From Acidobacteriaceae bacterium (lineage in GTDB: Bacteria > Acidobacteriota > Terriglobia > Terriglobales > Acidobacteriaceae): a stretch of 64,000 nt of DNA. A program made the translations under genes and the position numbers. The notes below the pieces were generated by a model. The model was not told the DNA's origin. It worked only from the letters and a program-made list of their open reading frames with translations, and searched no databases. The stretch's first letter is position 1. Every line of letters starts with the position of its first letter. Shown here piece by piece: positions 17,150 to 25,415 of this stretch. The DNA lies in contig CAHJWI010000008.1 of NCBI GenBank assembly GCA_903642225.1, forward strand, positions 1-64,000, in the 5' to 3' direction.

Positions 17150-18448
17150 CTACAGGTCTTCAAAGTTGTGCGCCTTCGCTGCTTCGGCAGAGTTCTCGTC
17201 CTTTCTACTCTGCCACGCCAGCTTGCCGCTGCCGCTTTGCTGACTTTTATAAATTCCGCTCTCGTCAGAGAACAGGTAAGCCACGACACACGCCACGGCC
17301 GCGTACGAACCAGCCTCCGCGCCAAACAATTCCATCGCCATCATGGCAGAGGCGATGGGCGTGTTTGCCGCGCCGGCAAACACCGCAGCAAAGCCCATTC
17401 CGGCAAGCAGCGTCGCCGGCAACGGCAGCACGTCGCTCAGGGCGTTGCCAAGCGTGGCACCGATAAAAAACAATGGCGTCACTTCCCCGCCCTTAAAGCC
17501 GGATCCCAGGGTGGCGACCGTAAACAGCAACTTGCCAGCCCAGTCCCATGGTGGCAGCCGGCCCTGGAACGCTGCCACGATTTCCGGCACACCCAGACCG
17601 ATGTATCGGGTTGTCCGCAGCAGGTACACCGCAAGCGCAACGACCGCACCACCCATGAACGGTCGCATCGGAGACCACGCAACATATCGCTTGTACAGGC
17701 GACCAACGGCATGTGTCAGCCTTACGAACACGAGCGCCACAAGCCCGAACGCCGCACCCGCAACGCCCGCCACCAGCAGCGTACGTACACCCATTGCAGG
17801 CACCTGCGTTACCGTGTACACCGTGTGGTGCACGTGCCACGCACGAGTCGTAAAGTCGCCGAGAAAGGCCGCCAGAAAACACGGAAAGATGGCGTCGTAG
17901 CTGACAGCGCCCACTGCCAGCACCTCCATCCCGAAGACAGCGCCCGCCAGCGGCGTTCCAAAGACCGACCCAAAACCGGCACTCACGCCGGCCATCAACA
18001 GCACCCGCCGCTCGAGCTTGCCCAGACCCAACGGCCGAGTCAGTTGATCTGCCAGCGACGCGCCTGTCTGCAACGCCGTACCCTCTCGCCCGGCGCTGCC
18101 GCCAAAAAGGTGTGTCAAGAAGGTACCCAACAAAATCAGCGGTGTCATCCGAAGCGGAATGGTGCGTTGGGGGCTGTGAATCTCGTCCAGTATGAGATTG
18201 TTGCCCTTTTCCACCGCAGTGCCGAAACGCCAATACAGCAGACCCACGGCAAAGCCCGCGATCGGCAAGAGCGCAATCAGCCACACATGCGCTTCACGCA
18301 ACGCCGTGGCCAGGTTCAGCAACCAGATCAGCAGAGCGGATGCCGAACCTGCAAGCACGCCGACGACGGACGCGATCGGTGTCCACCGCACCAGATATTG
18401 GGACATACCGATGAAATAAGAAGGAGAGGGTGGGATTACTTCAGGCAC
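17150..18448 (-). CDS. CLC-type fluoride/proton antiporter
   Basis: This 432-residue, multi-pass CLC family protein keeps the gating Glu122 in GREGTALQ, but the anion-selectivity motif GSGIP of chloride transporters is replaced by GNNLI (82-86). These substitutions mark the CLC-F subfamily, which exports fluoride in exchange for protons. The later CLC signature GSGFKGGEVTPLF is present. The gene starts at GTG 18448 with AGGAG just upstream and is preceded by a fluoride riboswitch, which independently supports fluoride as the substrate. Confidence 0.92.
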   Translation of the reverse strand: MPEVIPPSPSYFIGMSQYLVRWTPIASVVGVLAGSASALLIWLLNLATALREAHVWLIALLPIAGFAVGLLYWRFGTAVEKGNNLILDEIHSPQRTIPLRMTPLILLGTFLTHLFGGSAGREGTALQTGASLADQLTRPLGLGKLERRVLLMAGVSAGFGSVFGTPLAGAVFGMEVLAVGAVSYDAIFPCFLAAFLGDFTTRAWHVHHTVYTVTQVPAMGVRTLLVAGVAGAAFGLVALVFVRLTHAVGRLYKRYVAWSPMRPFMGGAVVALAVYLLRTTRYIGLGVPEIVAAFQGRLPPWDWAGKLLFTVATLGSGFKGGEVTPLFFIGATLGNALSDVLPLPATLLAGMGFAAVFAGAANTPIASAMMAMELFGAEAGSYAAVACVVAYLFSDESGIYKSQQSGSGKLAWQSRKDENSAEAAKAHNFEDL

Positions 18449-18455
18449 GTTGCTG

Positions 18456-18509
18456 CTCCTTTGCAGGAGTTATCAGCCTTTCGGCGGTTCTGGCGAACCC
18501 CATCGCCCA
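18456..18509 (-). promoter_or_regulatory. fluoride riboswitch (crcB motif) with RBS-sequestering alternative hairpin
   Basis: On the minus strand, GGGCGATGGGGTTCGCC starts near 18508 and is followed by a short CCGCC/GGC hairpin and GCTGATAACTCCTG. These are the conserved blocks of the fluoride aptamer. The helix GGGGTT/AACTCC can form the ligand-bound core. The same CTCCT can instead pair with the ribosome binding site AGGAG across a GCAA tetraloop, hiding it. Fluoride binding would free the site, so the expected behaviour is translation on when fluoride is present. Confidence 0.9.
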
Positions 18510-18541
18510 GAAATGTAGCTAAAGCTTAGCAGAAGCGGCAC

Positions 18542-19969
18542 TTACACCGGTAGCAACGCAGACATTACGGTCCCGCTCGCCCCGGCGCGTGTGCTACTGC
18601 GTAATTGCAGCCGGCCCCCATGCTCCTGCACGATGGCCATGGTCAACCATAGCCCCACTCCCGACCCCTTCTGCTGCTTTGTTGTAAAGAAAGCATCGAA
18701 GACCCGCGTCCGAAATTCTAGCGGGATGCCTGACCCATTGTCGGCAATGGACACGCGCACCGCAGGCATCGACGCTCCAAGAAAACGAAACGTCGCGCGC
18801 GACACACGCAGACGCAGCATGCCTCCCTGCGGAGCAGCCTCGATGCCATTTCTAACCAGGTTTGAAAACGCCTGCCGCAAGCGTGCCGGAAAACCGATCA
18901 CCAGCAGTCGCCGGTCCAAATCCGCATGCACGGTCAGCCGCTTGTCGCTTGCCGTGCGCGCGCTCAGCGCAAGAACGTCTTCCAGCAACTCCGCAATCGG
19001 CACCCGCACCGGCTCCTTCGTCTCCCGATGGAACGAAAGGATCTGCCGCGAAATCTGCGACACCCTCGACACCTCATCTGCCGCCGAATTCAGGTACTCC
19101 AGCGCCTCCGCCGGCAACCCGTCTGAGTGCTGCGCCAGATAGATCAGGTTGGTGATCGCCTCCAGCGGATTATTAATCTCGTGTGCAATTGTGTGCGCCA
19201 TGCGTCCGGTGGCAGCCAAGCGCTCATTCAGCAGCAGTGCCTCTTCCGCCTGCTTCTGCGGCGTCACATCGGCCACGATCAGGATGTGCCCCTGCCGCAC
19301 GCCATCCTCATCCGCCAACGGCGTCTTTGCAAGCCGAAAAAATCGGCTTCCGCGTTGCACGCTCACGCTCGGCGAATCCCGCAGCGCCTGCCGTTCCACG
19401 GCAAAATTTTCCCGCAACAACTCGTCGAATGGCCTGCCTTCAACCTGTGCATACGGCCGGTCCAGCAGCTGCACCATGGCCCGGTTGCATCGCTGCACCA
19501 CGTCGTCATGCACAATGGCAACACCCTCTTCCAACGCGTCAAACGTTGCGCCCCACTGCCTTGACGCGATCTGCGCCTGCCGCTCCGCGTTCCGCAAACG
19601 AATCAGCGAACGCACGGTGGCTTCCAGCACCAACGGGTCGGCCGGCTGCACCAGGTAGGCGTCGGCACCGCTCTCCAGCGCATACAACTTGCTCTCCGTA
19701 CTCTGAAACGCCGCAGACAACTGCAGCACCGGAATGTGGCTGGTCTGCGGATTTGCCCGCAACCTGCGGCACACCTCGTACCCCAGCATGTCTGGCAGCC
19801 GTACGTCCAGCACAATCACATCCGGCAACGAGCGTGAAAGCTCCAGCGCCTGCATGCCCGTTGCCGCTTCCACCACCGTGTATGCCGCGCGCGTCAGGGC
19901 ATGCCGAAGCGTGTAGCGGTTCTCCTCGCGGTCGTCCACCACCAACACCGTCTGCGTGCCGACACTCAT
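18542..19969 (-). CDS. receiver-PAS-histidine kinase, last gene of the stressosome operon
   Basis: The 475-residue cytoplasmic protein has three domains. A receiver with phospho-acceptor Asp55 (VIVLDVRLPD) occupies about 8-125; its usual conserved Lys is Gln in LVQPADP. A PAS-like region lies at about 138-245. The kinase core follows, with phospho-accepting His263 in AHEINNPLEAI and a HATPase domain ending near 475 (NLVRNG, DNGSGIP, GVGLWL). No membrane segments are seen. Its start overlaps the stop of the hybrid kinase gene by four bases, so translation is coupled. It is likely the last relay or a modulator of the stressosome signal. Confidence 0.88.
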   Translation of the reverse strand: MSVGTQTVLVVDDREENRYTLRHALTRAAYTVVEAATGMQALELSRSLPDVIVLDVRLPDMLGYEVCRRLRANPQTSHIPVLQLSAAFQSTESKLYALESGADAYLVQPADPLVLEATVRSLIRLRNAERQAQIASRQWGATFDALEEGVAIVHDDVVQRCNRAMVQLLDRPYAQVEGRPFDELLRENFAVERQALRDSPSVSVQRGSRFFRLAKTPLADEDGVRQGHILIVADVTPQKQAEEALLLNERLAATGRMAHTIAHEINNPLEAITNLIYLAQHSDGLPAEALEYLNSAADEVSRVSQISRQILSFHRETKEPVRVPIAELLEDVLALSARTASDKRLTVHADLDRRLLVIGFPARLRQAFSNLVRNGIEAAPQGGMLRLRVSRATFRFLGASMPAVRVSIADNGSGIPLEFRTRVFDAFFTTKQQKGSGVGLWLTMAIVQEHGGRLQLRSSTRAGASGTVMSALLPV

Positions 19970-22107
19970 AGTGCGCCCACCTGCCGTAACGCGGAACTGA
20001 GCTGGTAAGACGCGTCCTTCGCTGCCAGGGCCTGCTTCGGAAACAGCACCGCCCCCGATTCCTCCATGGCACGCACTTCCGGCTCGCTCAACTCTTTCGA
20101 GGTGTGGATGAGGACCGGGATGGATGGCTGTATGCTGCCCTGGCGCAGCTCCCGCAGCGTTTCAATTCCCGTCAAGCCCGGCATCGTTTGGTCCAGCACA
20201 ATCACCGTGAACACCTGGCCTTCCAGCATCGCCAGCGCCTCGCGGCCGCTGCGCGCCTCCGTCACCCGGAACCGCAGCGGCAGCAGCGCCTCCCGCAACA
20301 CATAGCGGTTGATCTCGTCGTCGTCCACCAGCAAAGCCCTTGCCTGCGGGGGCGCAACCATCAGCCGTGTCAGCGCCTCCACCAACACCGCCGGCTCTAT
20401 CGGCTTAGAAAGGAACGCGTCCGCTCCTGCCTGCAGCGGCATCACGGCATCCGGATTAACACTCGTCACAATGGCCGGCCCGGTAAACCCTATCGACCGC
20501 AGTTCCTCAATGAATGGGAGTGAGTCCACCCCGTCCAGAAGGCGGTCCAGCAACAACGCGTCCGGCATCGCTTGACCAGCCAGCGCCCGCGCCTCCGGCA
20601 GGTTGCGTGCAAATTGTAGCGACACATGCACGGCCTGCAACGCTGCCTCGTGAATATAGCGCGTCTCCGCATTGTCTTCCACCACCAGCAGCGTCGGGCG
20701 TCCATCCTGGCGGTTTACTGTCTGCATCGGCACACCAGCGGCTTCCACGTAACGCGCCGGTATCTCCGCACGAAACACCGACCCGGCCGGCGAACTGCTC
20801 TCCACCACAAGCGCGCCACCCAGCAGCGTGGCAAGGTTGCGCGACAACGGAAGCCCCAAACCCGTACCGCGCACACGGCTTTGAATCTCACCGGCAATCT
20901 GCGTGAATTCCTCAAAAATGCGCTCGCGGTCCCCCTCGGCAATGCCGATCCCGGTGTCCGCCACGCGGAAGATGATCTGCTCGTCGTCCGCCCACGCAGA
21001 AACACGAACATGCCCGTTCTCTGTGAACTTAAGCGCGTTTGATATCAGGTTCCGCAGAATTTGCGACACCTTCCCTTCGTCCGTAAACATGGCCGGCAAG
21101 TCCTCGGGCGCGGTAAACGACAAGTCCACACTGCTTGTATGCAGAACGTTCCGCAACATGCCCCGCAACGCCGCAAACAGATCGGCGACGAAAAACGAAG
21201 CAGGCCGGATGTCGACCTTACCGGCTTCGACCTTGGCCAGGTCAAGCAGATCGTTCACCATCTCGCTCAGGTCTGCCGCCGACTTCCGAACGTAGCCGAC
21301 CTGCTTCTCCTGCTCCATCGTCAGCTCGCCATCCGCACGGTCCGACAGGATCTGGCACAGCGCCAGAATGGAGTTCAATGGAGTTCTAAATTCATGAGAT
21401 AGGTTCGACAGAAAGCTTGTCTTCAGGTCTGAGACCCGGCGCAGGTCCGATGCAGTCTGTTCCAGCTCCGCATACAGCGCCACCACGCCGCGGTTTGTAT
21501 CTTCCAGTTCGCTGTTCACCTGGGCAAGCTGCTCCTGCTTTTCCCGCAGATCGGCAAGGGTGCGCATCAGCTCCTGGTTCTGGCGCTCCACCTCCTGCAT
21601 CGGATCCACAGCGCTTCGCGCCAGCGTAGCCGCGATCGCGCTCAACCGCTCTGCCCGCAGTTGCACCGGTGTGCGCGGCAGGGTTTTGCGGATCATAACC
21701 GTTGTTCCGCTCGGCTGAGAGTCAAGGACAAAGTCGTCCATCAGGCGACGCGTACCGATCAGGCCCATGCCCATGCCTGTTTTAGACTGGTAACGCCCAC
21801 TCAGTACCTCGTCCACGTTGGCGATGCCGGGCCCGGCGTCTCGCACACGAATGACCAGTCTCTGCACGGGGGCACCATACTCCAGGCCGTCGACCGCAAA
21901 TTCCACGCTGCCTTCACGTGCGTAGCGAAACGCGTTTCGCGCCAGCTCCGACGTTGCGGTTGCCAGTCGAACCTGGTCCTGGCGATCGAAGCCAAGCATC
22001 TCGGCGATCTCGCGGGCACGCTGCCGCGCATGCACCACATGGCGCTCATGCTGCAGGCGCAACTTTAAAACGAATTTCTCTGCTCGCGTCTCTGCCTCGT
22101 CAACCAC
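19966..22107 (-). CDS. RsbT/RsbW-like ATPase fused to hybrid histidine kinase with two receivers
   Basis: This 713-residue cytoplasmic protein has an unusual order. A GHKL ATPase of the anti-sigma/RsbT type (about 1-145: TSELARNAFRYA, RDAGPGIANV, GMGMGLIGTRRL) is followed by a coiled coil (about 165-230). A full histidine kinase comes next, with His238 (LSNLSHEFRTPLNSIL) and a second HATPase (about 335-455). Two receivers follow, with Asp521 and Asp639. The two ATPases belong to different subfamilies. GTG 22107 overlaps the upstream PP2C gene by eight bases and follows a G-rich ribosome binding site. It links stressosome-type switching to phosphorelay. Confidence 0.87.
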   Translation of the reverse strand: MVDEAETRAEKFVLKLRLQHERHVVHARQRAREIAEMLGFDRQDQVRLATATSELARNAFRYAREGSVEFAVDGLEYGAPVQRLVIRVRDAGPGIANVDEVLSGRYQSKTGMGMGLIGTRRLMDDFVLDSQPSGTTVMIRKTLPRTPVQLRAERLSAIAATLARSAVDPMQEVERQNQELMRTLADLREKQEQLAQVNSELEDTNRGVVALYAELEQTASDLRRVSDLKTSFLSNLSHEFRTPLNSILALCQILSDRADGELTMEQEKQVGYVRKSAADLSEMVNDLLDLAKVEAGKVDIRPASFFVADLFAALRGMLRNVLHTSSVDLSFTAPEDLPAMFTDEGKVSQILRNLISNALKFTENGHVRVSAWADDEQIIFRVADTGIGIAEGDRERIFEEFTQIAGEIQSRVRGTGLGLPLSRNLATLLGGALVVESSSPAGSVFRAEIPARYVEAAGVPMQTVNRQDGRPTLLVVEDNAETRYIHEAALQAVHVSLQFARNLPEARALAGQAMPDALLLDRLLDGVDSLPFIEELRSIGFTGPAIVTSVNPDAVMPLQAGADAFLSKPIEPAVLVEALTRLMVAPPQARALLVDDDEINRYVLREALLPLRFRVTEARSGREALAMLEGQVFTVIVLDQTMPGLTGIETLRELRQGSIQPSIPVLIHTSKELSEPEVRAMEESGAVLFPKQALAAKDASYQLSSALRQVGAL

Positions 22108-23137
22108 GCGTATCGCGTCCCCCCGCCACCAGCACAGTCGCGTCGTCGCGTCGTCGGCTGAAGTCGCGAAACAGCACAGCAGCAATGAGTGAAGGATGCC
22201 GACGTGCCAGGCCCGGGTAGTCCGCCAGCGACCATCGTGTTCCCAGCCCGTCGCTGTGCATCAGCAACATGGTTTCCGGCTTCCACTCGTACGTAAACTC
22301 CTGCACGGATCCCATACTGTGGCCGGGCGTCCCGTTCATTGAAACTAGATTGCGCGCCTGACCATTAGTCAAAATCTGGGCGGCGATGTTTCCCGATCCC
22401 GAGTAGCGCAACACTCCGGCCGCATGGTCGATCTGAGCCACGGCCAGTGCTGCACCGCGCGTGGGCACCAGCGCCGTATGCGCACTTAGCAGAATGTCCC
22501 GCGTACCCTTCTGTGCCGTTGCCGCAAAGCTTTTCAGCGCAACCGCCGCGGCCAGCGAAGCCATGTGTCCATGACCAAGTCCATCCGCCATGAAATAACA
22601 GCTGAACCCCGGACGCAAAAGCGCTGCCCAGCCATCGCCAGACATTGTCTCCGTCCCAAACGGCACCGCGACAGCGCCAATGCGCACAGTGGGAGGCGGT
22701 GTATCTTTGGCCCGTAGCACCTGCGCTAGCAACGCCGTTCCACCCCCCGGGCGAGTATCCAACTCAAACAGGTACGCCTGCCGCGATAGCGCCCCCATCC
22801 CCGTGCCGGGTGTGCCGCCTGTCGAATAGCCATCCTGCAGTGCCGTGCTCACATCCGAAATCCCGGCGCCACGATCAATCGCCACCATGTCGATTCCAGC
22901 CGATTCGCCCAACTGCCACGGCGTCAGCAAAATTTCGCCGCCGCCTCCGTGCCTGGACAGATTGTGCGCCGCCTCTGTCACCACGATGCCAAGCCGGCTG
23001 CACTGAAGCTCATCGAAATCGAGGGCGCTGGCGAGCGCCATCGCCTGCCTTCGCGCGCTGCCAATCTCACTCTGCTCCGCCGCCGTAATGCGGATCGCCT
23101 GTGTCAGATGGCCAGCGATGCTGAGATCTATTTCCAC
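22100..23137 (-). CDS. fused RsbT-like ATPase and RsbX/SpoIIE-type PP2C phosphatase
   Basis: The 345-residue protein joins an N-terminal GHKL ATPase (about 1-140: VVTEAAHNLSRHG, DRGAGISD, TGMGALSR) to a C-terminal PP2C phosphatase (about 150-340). The metal-binding aspartates are visible: Asp168 (SGDGW), Asp185 (MADGLGHG), Asp296 (HSDGLG) and Asp331/332 (RDDATV). In stressosome systems RsbX dephosphorylates RsbS and RsbR to reset the complex, and this is the expected role. It starts at GTG 23137, overlapping the rsbT stop by 10 bases. Confidence 0.88.
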   Translation of the reverse strand: MEIDLSIAGHLTQAIRITAAEQSEIGSARRQAMALASALDFDELQCSRLGIVVTEAAHNLSRHGGGGEILLTPWQLGESAGIDMVAIDRGAGISDVSTALQDGYSTGGTPGTGMGALSRQAYLFELDTRPGGGTALLAQVLRAKDTPPPTVRIGAVAVPFGTETMSGDGWAALLRPGFSCYFMADGLGHGHMASLAAAVALKSFAATAQKGTRDILLSAHTALVPTRGAALAVAQIDHAAGVLRYSGSGNIAAQILTNGQARNLVSMNGTPGHSMGSVQEFTYEWKPETMLLMHSDGLGTRWSLADYPGLARRHPSLIAAVLFRDFSRRRDDATVLVAGGRDTRG

Positions 23138-23541
23138 CGAGTTACCGTCACGGTTGTGCCCTTGCCCAGTGTGGAATCGATGGCGAATTCATGCATTAGC
23201 CGCTTGCTGCCGCTCAGACCCAGGCCCATGCCTTTGGCAGAGGTGTATCCGTCGCGCAACGCAAGTTCAAGGTCGGCAATGCCTGGCCCGGTGTCCTGAA
23301 AACTGAGCCGGATACCCCGGCGCGGCCCATTCGTCACCAACGACACCTCGACCTGGCCCCCAAGACCATGCTCCAGCGTGTTGCGCCCAAGCTCGCTTGC
23401 CGCGGTCACGATCTTGGTTTGATCGACCAGGCTCAAACCGACCTGCAAGGCCAGCGCTCGCACCCTTTGTCGCACCACCACCACATCGTTCGACGTAGCG
23501 ATCGCAACCGTCTCAGCCTGTAAGACTGTCGCGCCAGTCAT
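23128..23541 (-). CDS. rsbT: serine/threonine kinase RsbT (stressosome switch)
   Basis: A 137-residue single GHKL domain. The N-box [12 protein letters not shown] (Glu50, Asn54), the G1 box [10 protein letters not shown] and the G2 loop [12 protein letters not shown] are all intact, so kinase activity is expected. RsbT phosphorylates RsbS and RsbR and is then released to act on a downstream partner. Three successive ATG codons occur; the third (23541) has the best spacing, seven bases, from GGAG. The gene overlaps rsbS by 29 bases. Confidence 0.9.
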   Translation of the reverse strand: MTGATVLQAETVAIATSNDVVVVRQRVRALALQVGLSLVDQTKIVTAASELGRNTLEHGLGGQVEVSLVTNGPRRGIRLSFQDTGPGIADLELALRDGYTSAKGMGLGLSGSKRLMHEFAIDSTLGKGTTVTVTRWK

Positions 23542-23911
23542 CATCATGCTCCGTCTCTGCAACAGCTTCGTGCAGATACTCCAGGCCAGATTCCACGTTA
23601 AGAGCAGTGCGAATACCCGGCAACGCCATGCCAAGTTCCACCAGCGTGATTGCGACTGCCGGTTGCATTCCAACTACCACCGTTACCGCGTCCAGCACGC
23701 TCGCCATGCTTGCGATATTGGCCAGCGTGCGCCCGATGAAGGAGTCCACAATCTCCAGCGAAGAGATGTCAATCAGTACCCCCCGCGCACCCACGTCCGA
23801 GATACTCTCCGTCAAATCCTCCTGCAACTGCATCGCAAGCTGGTCGTGCATATCGACCTGGATGGTGACCAGCAACGTCTTGCCAATACGAAGTATAGGA
23901 ATGCGTTCCAT
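23513..23911 (-). CDS. rsbS: stressosome scaffold protein RsbS
   Basis: This 132-residue single STAS domain has the RsbS-type core [21 protein letters not shown]. Ser57 lies in the region of the serine that RsbT phosphorylates. [17 protein letters not shown] is characteristic of RsbS. In known systems RsbS and RsbR form the large cytoplasmic stressosome shell that holds RsbT. The start abuts the rsbR stop codon with no gap, and the end overlaps rsbT. Confidence 0.92.
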   Translation of the reverse strand: MERIPILRIGKTLLVTIQVDMHDQLAMQLQEDLTESISDVGARGVLIDISSLEIVDSFIGRTLANIASMASVLDAVTVVVGMQPAVAITLVELGMALPGIRTALNVESGLEYLHEAVAETEHDDDWRDSLTG

Positions 23912-24805
23912 TTAGGCGTCCTTCGCCGGTTCCTGCTTCGCCGCTGTTACAACGGTACCCGCTTTGTCCACGCGCACCACTCGACGGTTCGTCTTCTCCA
24001 GCGCAACCCGAAACGCGTCCGACAGCTTTGCCTTCGTCGTGATCTCCTGTAGATTGATGCCCAGGTGAACGATGGTCTGCGCAATCTGCGGACGAATGCC
24101 GCTCAGAATGCACTCCGCCCCCATCAGACGGGCCGCTGTAATCGTTTTGAGCAGATGTTGCGCCACCAGCGTGTCGACGGTCGCGACACCCGTAATGTCG
24201 ATGATTGCTATACGGGAGTTCGTCGACACAATCGCCTGTAACAGGGTCTCCATCACCACCTGCGTGCGCGCGCTGTCCAGCGTACCGATGAGTGGCAGGG
24301 CGACGATGCCGTCCCACAGCGTTACGACCGGCGTCGACAGCTCAAGCATGTCCTCCTGCTGATGGACGATTACCTGCTCGCGACCCTTGATAAAGCTCTC
24401 CGTCGTCACCAGACCCAGCTTGTCCACAAACGTGTCCACGACGGAGATCTCCGCGAACAGTTTGTCGCTCTCCGCTCCCCAGCGCTTGCGTATCTGCTCG
24501 AACAGCACCGGCTTCAACGATAAGATGAAGAGCGCCGTCTCTGACGGTGTAAAGCCCAGTGTCGCCCTTGAAACCGAAATCGACGACACAACATCCTTCA
24601 ACGGCCGCCAGACAACTGACCCGAAATCCTGCAGGCGCGTTTCCGGATCGACGGACAGAAGGGCGTTCAAAACGTCGGCGGCCTGCGCATCCAGCTCACG
24701 TTGACTCAAAAGGTCGTTAAGTTGTATCGCTGTCTGCAGGTTAGCAATCCATGCTTTCAGCATCGCAACACGTTCCTGCTGTAATGCGCTCAAAAGGGTA
24801 GACAT
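23912..24805 (-). CDS. rsbR: stressosome sensor-scaffold protein RsbR
   Basis: The 297-residue protein has an N-terminal helical sensor domain (about 1-150, globin-like in known RsbR proteins; its ligand here is unknown), a linker, and a C-terminal STAS domain (about 160-275). Thr205 in IIDITGVATVDT and Thr175 in PLIGTLDSAR occupy the positions of the RsbT phosphorylation sites of Bacillus RsbR. ECILSGIRPQIAQTIVHLGI is the family hallmark. ATG 24805 follows GGAAAAGAG. It is the first gene of the six-gene operon and the only RsbR paralogue in the window. Confidence 0.92.
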   Translation of the reverse strand: MSTLLSALQQERVAMLKAWIANLQTAIQLNDLLSQRELDAQAADVLNALLSVDPETRLQDFGSVVWRPLKDVVSSISVSRATLGFTPSETALFILSLKPVLFEQIRKRWGAESDKLFAEISVVDTFVDKLGLVTTESFIKGREQVIVHQQEDMLELSTPVVTLWDGIVALPLIGTLDSARTQVVMETLLQAIVSTNSRIAIIDITGVATVDTLVAQHLLKTITAARLMGAECILSGIRPQIAQTIVHLGINLQEITTKAKLSDAFRVALEKTNRRVVRVDKAGTVVTAAKQEPAKDA

Positions 24806-24941
24806 AGGCTCTTTTCCACTGTCCGGCAGATACTGCCCGGAACAGGCAGAGTGTAGCAGACGCAACATGACCATCTCCACAAGTCAGGCGGTGCCTTTGA
24901 GTGGGCGGTGCGCCCCGCCGGGTTGAAAACACCCTTTCGGC

Positions 24942-25415
24942 CTAGGCAACGCGGCCGGCCTGCATCGCTAAGAGTGTGTCCCCGTTGGTCGAATGCACCG
25001 CATCGTACCCGCACGGAAGAGATGCGACCTGCTTTTTGGGGCCGCGCTTTCGAGCGACCAAAACCCGTACACGCTCAAGAAGCTCAGCAGGCGAAGACGC
25101 GCCTTTTGGAAGAAATGAGTCTGCCGCCGAGCCACGCTCAAAGGCCGTTACTGTTCCGGAAACCAGGAGTGTGGGCAGGCCGGGTCGCAAGGAGCGCGCT
25201 CGTCGCACCAGTTCCGCGCCGTCCATTCCGGGCATGATCAGGTCGCAGAGCAGGAGATCGACGCTGCCGGAGACACATGTGTCCAGATGCTCGAGGGCCG
25301 CCTCCGCGCTTGTGAGTGCCACTACGCGGTAGCCCTTCGTCTCAAGCAGAAAGGTTCGGCAAGCCAGGATTTGTTCGTTGTCGTCGACGCATAGAATGAC
25401 CTTTTTCGGACGCAT
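24942..25415 (-). CDS. single-domain response regulator
   Basis: This 157-residue protein consists of a receiver domain (about 4-120) with the acidic pair CVDDNEQ, phospho-acceptor Asp in LLLCDLIMPGMDG and a Ser/Thr-rich LLVSGTVTAF. The conserved Lys is in FLPKGAS. A basic tail of about 30 residues shows no output domain. It lies 136 bases upstream of rsbR on the same strand and could be an additional input or phosphate sink for the kinases of that operon. No partner can be named with certainty. Confidence 0.8.
   Translation of the reverse strand: MRPKKVILCVDDNEQILACRTFLLETKGYRVVALTSAEAALEHLDTCVSGSVDLLLCDLIMPGMDGAELVRRARSLRPGLPTLLVSGTVTAFERGSAADSFLPKGASSPAELLERVRVLVARKRGPKKQVASLPCGYDAVHSTNGDTLLAMQAGRVA

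Noticed and set aside
17168..18529. A 453-codon open frame on the plus strand
   Set aside because: It is antisense to the CLC-F gene and its riboswitch. The translation is Arg/His/Gln-rich with no domain or hydrophobic pattern.
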